Positions 58,831 to 64,000 of a stretch of DNA of 64,000 nucleotides are shown one piece after another. Under the pieces are notes generated by a model that did not search any database, was not told where the DNA came from, and saw only the letters and a list, made by a program, of their open reading frames with translations. Each line of letters starts with the position of its first letter. The first letter of the stretch is position 1. Both the position numbers and the translations under genes were made by a program. Source of the stretch: Isoetes taiwanensis (Eukaryota; Streptophyta; Lycopodiopsida; Isoetales; Isoetaceae); NCBI GenBank assembly GCA_021234155.1, contig JAJEKV010000020.1, forward strand, positions 10,594,346-10,658,345, written 5' to 3'.

Positions 58831-59904
58831 TTAAAACTTTGCCCCTCTAATTCTTCTTGCCAAATGAATATCTTTAGGCATTACGGTAACCCTCTTGGCA
58901 TGAATAGCACAGAGGTTACCTTCTTCAAATAATTGAACTAGCTCTGCCTCAAAAGCTTCTTGCAAAGCACGAACCATGAAAGGTGTAACCCGATAATCTG
59001 TCTTGAATTCCTGCAACACCTCCCTTAGCAACCGCTCGAAGGGTGCCTTGCGTATAAGGAGATTTGTGCACTGTTGAAAGTGCCGAATCTCCCTAAACGC
59101 ACGGGAGCGCTTCGAGTTTGGGCCGTGGTGTTTCCTCTTGGGCTCTCTGGGGTGTGGTGGGGGTGGCTTCGGCTGATTTTTCTTGGGTCTGCCCCCCTTC
59201 ACCGTCCTTGGAAAATTCTGTTTGCAGTACCATTCATTGTATAGGTACCATCGGCGAAAGTAAATTTTATATGCCGCCTTCTTTCTTTCAAATTGGGCGT
59301 CATGACTTAATTTGAACGCCCTTTCGCCCGGCTTTTGTTTCTTTTTGCTCTTTTGTGCCTTGGGCCATGTTGGGTATGGTGGTGGGGCATTAGGGTCGGA
59401 GGGTTCGGCCTCATCTCCTGATCTTTCGACCACGGGGTCTTCCTCCTCTTCTTCTTCAACGTCCTCCTCTTGTTCCTCTATTGGTTCTTCATCCCTAGGG
59501 GGTTCTTGGATATTAATTGTCCCCCTAGGCCTATCCTGCCTCCTCTTCGTCCTCCTCTCTTGCCTTCTCAATTCCTCCTCCCTTTCTTTTCTCTTTCTTT
59601 CCCTTCTTTCTGAGGCCCATTCGGATACTTTTTCCTTGCCTTTCTTGCTTATGGGTCTCATACCTTTTGGCAGCTGCTTCCCACCTGTTGTGGGTCTAGT
59701 GATTGCTTCTTCTTCGGCCCGTTCTTCTTCGACCTCCTGTTCTTCACTTGATTCTTCCTCTTCTTCCTCACTTGTTTCGTTCTCCTCTTCTTCAACTACT
59801 TCCTCTTCTCGAGGGGGTGGGTGGGCAGCTGCTGCTTGAGCGGCTAAGTGAATTTGTTCTGCATAGGGGCCACAAACTCTGGCAGTGGATTTGGTTCTGG
59901 CCAT
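58831..59904 (-). CDS. Retrotransposon-encoded histone H3 variant (357 aa, long acidic/basic insert)
   Basis: Histone H3 pairs with H4 in the nucleosome core. Residues 1-9 are MARTKSTAR, the H3 tail start with Q5 changed to S; K4 is kept, K9 is V. An insert follows: acidic (33-67), an H3-tail-like [10 protein letters not shown] (72-81), strongly basic (88-128), acidic (138-166), Pro/Lys-rich (173-193), an aromatic basic helix (205-230) and an AT-hook-like [10 protein letters not shown] (237-246). Residues 269-357 are a full H3 fold with canonical loop lengths: [59 protein letters not shown]. The histidine and aspartate of the H3-H3 interface are kept. IRHFQ and TNLLI recall CENH3 but the short loop 1 is H3-like. 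Single exon, first ORF after the leader, same strand as gag-pol. A host-gene capture is inferred. Confidence 0.92.
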   Translation of the reverse strand: MARTKSTARVCGPYAEQIHLAAQAAAAHPPPREEEVVEEEENETSEEEEEESSEEQEVEEERAEEEAITRPTTGGKQLPKGMRPISKKGKEKVSEWASERRERKRKEREEELRRQERRTKRRQDRPRGTINIQEPPRDEEPIEEQEEDVEEEEEEDPVVERSGDEAEPSDPNAPPPYPTWPKAQKSKKKQKPGERAFKLSHDAQFERKKAAYKIYFRRWYLYNEWYCKQNFPRTVKGGRPKKNQPKPPPPHPREPKRKHHGPNSKRSRAFREIRHFQQCTNLLIRKAPFERLLREVLQEFKTDYRVTPFMVRALQEAFEAELVQLFEEGNLCAIHAKRVTVMPKDIHLARRIRGAKF

Positions 59905-60426
59905 GTTTTTTATCTCAGAAAACGGACGTTGATTGGCTATAGAACTGCTTACTAAGAAAAAGGAACTTAAGAGGTTTTTTTAGGGTTCTTTTTCTTAATC
60001 TGAGTTTAAAAAGTAGTTAGTGGGGGATCATGGGGGAATATTCCTTTTTTCATTATGGTGGAATTTATTGAGCCCCCTTTCATTAATATCCCTCCCTAAA
60101 TTTAATTTTTCGCATTTTCTTGGTTGGAAAATTATGAACCTTCGCCATTTTTCACTGGGATCTCAGAATTTAAAAATTCTTTGACCCTTTTTAGGTGGAA
60201 TTTGATGTAGATGCATAATTTTCTCCCCAATCTTACTAGAATGTTCATTCGACTACATCTCTATTAGAATTTAATTTGACTCTAGGACCCTCCTATTGGG
60301 GAAAAAAATTTCTCCCCACTTTACGAAGTCCAAGGTTGGAATTTTTCATTTCCTACCTTTTTCTAGGTCAATTAGTCTACTAAAACAGGGATATGGTCAG
60401 TGCTAGTTCTTGGTCAACCAAGAACA
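59905..60426 (-). other. Leader of the chromovirus between primer site and H3-like ORF
   Basis: About 520 bp, AT-rich, nearly identical to 11573-12096. There is no ORF before the H3-like start codon worth reporting. The H3-like ORF would therefore be the first translated from the genomic RNA. Confidence 0.7.
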
Positions 60427-60440
60427 TGGCTCTGATACCA
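60427..60440 (-). other. Primer binding site for initiator-Met tRNA
   Basis: The minus strand reads TGGTATCAGAGCCA one base inside the 5' LTR, the standard complement of the initiator-Met tRNA 3' end used by plant chromoviruses and many Copia elements. Confidence 0.93.
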
Positions 60441-60441
60441 T

Positions 60442-62058
60442 TGTGACGCTCCCCGCACAATATACGGTAACCACCGTACACTCCACGGAAAATCCCCCAA
60501 CCAGTGTCGTCTACTGGATGGGCCCTCCATCTATCCCGTTCTAGGGATGGCTAGAACGGTAAGGGACACGGAGGTGTCTCGTAAATCCGTCCCCTATGGA
60601 CTCCTAATAACAGCGGAAGCATATAACTAAATGTCAGTACTAGCAACCAACAACAATAATAATAAGTCTACCTCGAAGGGTAGCTCAATCTATCCATCCA
60701 TAGAATCGTCAGAAGGATCAATACACCATAAAACAATAAAGCTTCTACCCAAGCTCTGACTCGTGGGGAAAAGTATACTGACGGCTAGGTCTCAAGATAG
60801 ATACAGACGGAAGTATAAACAATGGCGGGGCTGGCTATAAGACAATGGCTAAGGGTTGACCACTCCATCCGCCCCTCCTGTGCATACTTTGCAGATGGGC
60901 TAAAACGAGCTATAGTATGACTGTAGCCCCCGGATACGCAATCTCTTGGATTCACCCTAAGAGACTACTCCAGGTTTCATCTCCCTGGTCCGATGAGGCA
61001 AGGTCGGGTTACATCTCCCCTTCCCGGAAATCAGTGATTCGATGGGCGACTAGAGGATCGTGGCGACACACGTCCGTTCACGTCTTTAACCCCCCAAAAG
61101 CAAAGAACCAGGCTGGCACCTGCAGCTCTTCAGGATCAGGGCGGCACCATTGATCCAGGAGGTGACGAACCCATGCCTGGCCCACGCGAAGTGACCGACC
61201 ATAGGCCTAGTGCGCCCCAAGTCCCCAGTAGCCGCGCTCAGCAGGGACTATTCCTCCATCTTGTCACTGATCCCGTTATGTGGTGCTCAGTCATTCCATA
61301 ACTCCCTTAGTCCGGTGGGCTCTATGCACAGGCCGCATATAATAGGTATTATGGGTCTATCTAGAAGCATCATACATAAGACTGCTAGGTCTCTACCCCC
61401 CCTTCCCAATACATGAGGAGCATAACAAGAGATCAACCATATCATATCCATAACATATGAACAATAAGAATAAGATCTAACCTAATCACATGAATCTAAC
61501 TACAGAGTTAGGGTTCGTTGATTCGGTTCATCAGTTGAAATAGTGGTTCTAGGAAGGCTCTACTAGAATACATGACTCTACTACATCTCTATAGCTGAAA
61601 CTGCTTCAAAATATCTGCTCCTGATGCATTTCCTCCTGATCCTGGGGTATCCATCGATTCTTCGATGTTTGAGATTATTGCTACTGAATCCAACACGTCC
61701 ACGCTGCTTGGGTCGCTAAACCGCTATGTCTGCAGCTTTCCGATCTTGATTCTCGAACTCCCATGACAATAGCCTCAAGAGTGGGAGGAGCAAAAATGTG
61801 TTCTGGTTTAGGGTTAGGTATTTATAGGCAAATTAGGGTTAGGGTTGACACCTTGTCCAATGGGATGCGAACACGTGGCCAGTTACCCCAATCAGGTAGT
61901 GCCACGTGGATATATCCTTTCCTAAGGTTAATCAAGTTACATTTTAATGTGACTTGAACTTATGTAATTGTCATACAAATCTAAGTGATACTGGATTTGT
62001 ATGGTGACGTGGCCCAAAATATACGTATACATACCGTATATTTTAGGGGAACGTCACA
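60442..62058 (-). mobile_element. 5' LTR of the H3-bearing chromovirus
   Basis: 1617 bp, TGTGACGCTCCCC ... GGGGAACGTCACA on the + strand, followed by the TSD AGAAC (62059-62063). The promoter is expected in its minus-strand U3 (right part); a TATTTATAGG near 61816-61826 could be read only on the + strand, so I make no TATA call. Confidence 0.92.
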
Positions 62059-63043
62059 AGAACTGTCCGCCGGCTAAAATGAAAGTGGTTGCATCTAACA
62101 TAGCAATTTTATGTGCAACTAACTCTAAAATGAGTAGCCGCTTAGTGGATCTTTATGGCAGGTAATAACCTGGTTGTAACCGAGCTGTATTTGTTGCTAT
62201 TCCTTGTCTCTAATGTTAATCTTAATCTAATCCAGGTGCTTGTATGAGACATTGCCTTTCGAGTGGAAGAGCAAAATCTTTTTTATCCCCCCATACAACT
62301 ATATAAGGTTTAGAGAAGCTACCAAAGAAAGAAAAGAAAGGGTGAATCAAATTTGAGGATCACCGAATGTCATTGAAATAGTGAAATCGTGGGATGAAGG
62401 GGATTGTGGTAGCTAAATGCCATCATATCCTTGCACCTATCCTGAGAATGAACATTTTGTCTTGGTCGTTTTACGCCGCACCATCTCGATTCCAAGATCC
62501 TACCCCGCACTGAATTCACGCCTTGAATCCTCTTATGGTGTTATCGACGAACCAGAAAGCAATCAAAGGGTATGTAATACTTTTAAGTTGTTGCTTTGCT
62601 TTTCTTCGCTAATTGGCCCCAAGCTAAATTTCTCGGATATGTAGGCTGATACAAAAAATGTTAACCACATCGATCGGTCAAGTATCTAGAGGCGTCGATT
62701 TCATGAAGAGAAATAATGTTAATCGGATTCAGCAAGTAGAGGTGCCACAGCAGCCCGATTTAACATCATGTGGGTTGTATGTGATGGGATTTATGCACAA
62801 ATATGTTGAAGCTCTTGTCTCTGGTAGAGATATGGAAGTAAGTTGTATGCCTTCCCTTGTATGTACTGCATCTCATGTTCCTTTAAATATTTCTAACCTT
62901 ATTTATGGATGTCACAGATTACATCTAAATGGTTCTCTCATGAATACGCCCTGTCACGACGACAATTTCTAATAGATGCTTTGGTCATGCATTGTGATGC
63001 CAATCCGAAAGAACGTATCAGCCAGCAGTCCTCTGATTTCTGA
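62059..63043 (+). pseudogene. 3' part of a Ulp1-type (C48) protease gene
   Basis: Ulp1-family cysteine proteases process SUMO-like modifiers; plant transposons (some MULEs and CACTAs) also carry them. Visible exons: the second half of the interrupted exon (62064-62161, donor GTAATA), an exon ending 62569 (donor GTATGT) with the His motif ENEHFVLVVL, an exon 62645-62837 (donor GTAAGT) with VPQQPDLTSCGLYVMGFM, which contains the catalytic-Cys motif (Q...CG), and a final exon 62918-63043 (after GTCACAG) beginning ITSKWFSHEYALSRR and ending at TGA. One frame slip lies inside exon 62645-62837. The gene is inactivated by the chromovirus in its exon. Whether it was a host gene or part of a larger transposon is open. 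Confidence 0.7.
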
Positions 63044-63309
63044 GCTGATCATGAGTCTGAGTATCTGATTTTGCAAGATGAACTATGTAACAGTCTTATA
63101 TATATCTTTTGTTCACATTTGTGTTCACATTTCCTATCATAAGGAATGTGTAAATGACACTATGTTGAATAGTATACTACTGATTGTATACTTTATGACT
63201 ATGTAAGTTTTTTTTTTTTTGAAGAAAAAAGATTTCTGATTTAAAGAAGCCTTGTACCCCTTATGGTCAATCAAAACAAAGTACTTGATTGTTTCGACTG
63301 ATATATTTT

Positions 63310-63862
63310 GTGACCTTGTACCACACCAAGACCTCACAACACCACACCCACAATCACAACACCACACCACCACACCCCACCACACTCCACCACACCACAT
63401 CATACCACCACACACACTACACACACACCACCACACCCCCACCACCACACCCCACCACCACCACACCACCACACCACCACACCCCACCACCACACTCCAC
63501 CACCGCCCACACTCCACCATTTGGTGTATGGTGTATGGTGTGGTGAATGGGTGGTGTGTGGTGGGATGTGCTCGTTCCGTGAATATGATAGTTGGTGTAT
63601 GGTCTATGGTGTATGGTGTGTGGTGAATGGTGGTGTGTGGTGGGGTGTGGGTGAATGGTGTGGTGTGTGGTGGATGTGCTACGCTTCGTGAATATGATAG
63701 TTGGTGTATGGTCTATAGTGTATGGTGTGTGGTGAATGGTGTGGTGTGTGGTGGGGTGTGTGGTGAATGGTGTGGTGTGTGGTGGGATGTGCTGGATTAC
63801 GGTGAATATGATAGTGTGGGGCATGGTATGGTGCATGGTTTGGTGTGGTATACACACCCCAA
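63310..63862. repeat. CA-rich/TG-rich mirror minisatellite, second copy
   Basis: The same arrangement as 14936-15485: CACCACACC words to about 63515, then TGGTGTATGG words. The pivot is CCACCATTTGGTGTATGG. ORFs called through it are low-complexity artefacts. Confidence 0.9.
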
Positions 63863-64000
63863 ACAGCTTTAGTGTTCATTTCATGCGCATGGTATTGTTC
63901 AAGAGGTTTCGGACCAACATCCGTAAATTTTGGCGTAGATGCTTCCGGATGCTTCAAGATGCATTTAAAGAAAAATACCGAACATATTTTCTTATTGGTC
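63863..64000. other. Continuation of the duplicated block to the window end
   Basis: It matches 15490-15632. No gene is recognised; the homology runs off the window. Confidence 0.6.

Larger units (their letters stand above)
41756..62058 (-). mobile_element. 20.3-kb chromovirus (Ty3) with H3-like ORF, containing a LINE and a MITE
   Basis: LTRs at 41756-43345 and 60442-62058 share the TGTGACG...ACA ends and internal sequence. The 5-bp target duplication AGAAC lies at 41751-41755 and 62059-62063. Reading on the minus strand the order is 5' LTR, initiator-Met primer site, H3-like ORF, hairpin pair, 505-aa ORF, gag-pol, polypurine tract, 3' LTR. Without the 7.06-kb LINE (44690-51750) it is about 13.2 kb, long for a chromovirus because of roughly 3.5 kb of extra coding sequence between leader and gag. 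Intact TSD and intact accessory ORFs suggest a recent insertion, but the pol and gag lesions mean this copy is not clearly autonomous. Confidence 0.9.

Noticed and set aside
59312-59839. 175-codon + strand Ser-rich ORF
   Set aside because: Antisense of the acidic/basic insert of the H3-like ORF.
58831-59904. The H3-like ORF as an ordinary host CENH3 gene
   Set aside because: It has loop 1 of canonical H3 length, no introns, a 260-residue insert, and sits inside LTR/PBS/gag boundaries on the element strand; CENH3-like wording is limited to IRHFQ and TNLLI.

Overview
The window is non-coding-rich plant nuclear DNA made almost entirely of nested and decayed transposable elements. Plant origin is shown by PPR repeats (21.7-22.4 kb), an NADPH-oxidase (RBOH) remnant (17.5-18.1 kb), a CACTA terminus, a Ulp1 (C48) protease gene and chromovirus-type Ty3 elements primed by initiator-Met tRNA. 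A fern or another large-genome land plant is a guess from the PPR and TE content, not a proof.

Layout. 1-2.9 kb: AT-rich, one tandem duplication. 2.95-4.93 kb: head-to-tail non-autonomous Helitrons carrying long pyrimidine tracts. 5.0-7.26 kb: decayed Ty3 gag-pol on the + strand. 7.26-10.23 kb: a larger Helitron of the same family. 10.23-15.63 kb: a degraded duplicate of 58.55-64.0 kb. 16.38 kb: CACTA end. 17.5-18.1 kb: RBOH pseudogene. 19.4-19.8 kb: palindromic minisatellite. 21.7-22.4 kb: PPR pseudogene. 22.4-29 kb: mostly unassigned, with local duplications. 29-35.4 kb: Ty3 integrase fragment, then a one-LTR Ty3 chromovirus (- strand). 35.8-37.3 kb: unrecognised decayed ORF. 38.7-63.0 kb: a multi-exon Ulp1-type gene (+ strand) split by a 20.3-kb insertion.

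The insertion is the centrepiece. A chromovirus in - orientation lies between LTRs 41756-43345 and 60442-62058, with a 5-bp target duplication (AGAAC) and an initiator-Met primer site. In transcription order it has: 5' LTR, PBS, a 357-aa ORF whose C-terminus is a complete histone H3 fold and whose first residues copy the H3 tail, two near-identical hairpins, an unrecognised ORF of about 505 aa, gag with a zinc knuckle, pol (protease, RT, RNase H, integrase, chromodomain), polypurine tract, 3' LTR. A 7-kb LINE (10-bp TSD) and a 324-bp MITE have inserted into pol. A histone H3 variant encoded upstream of gag in a retrotransposon whose integrase also carries a chromodomain is the most interesting feature here; I know of no described equivalent, but I could not search.

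Caution: where two copies can be compared (10.2-15.6 versus 58.5-64.0 kb; the three related LTRs) nearly all differences are clusters of small indels and substitutions at CG, CTG and CAG sites, while AT-rich stretches are almost identical. This looks more like base-calling error at methylated cytosines than natural decay, so many frameshifts reported below may not be real.
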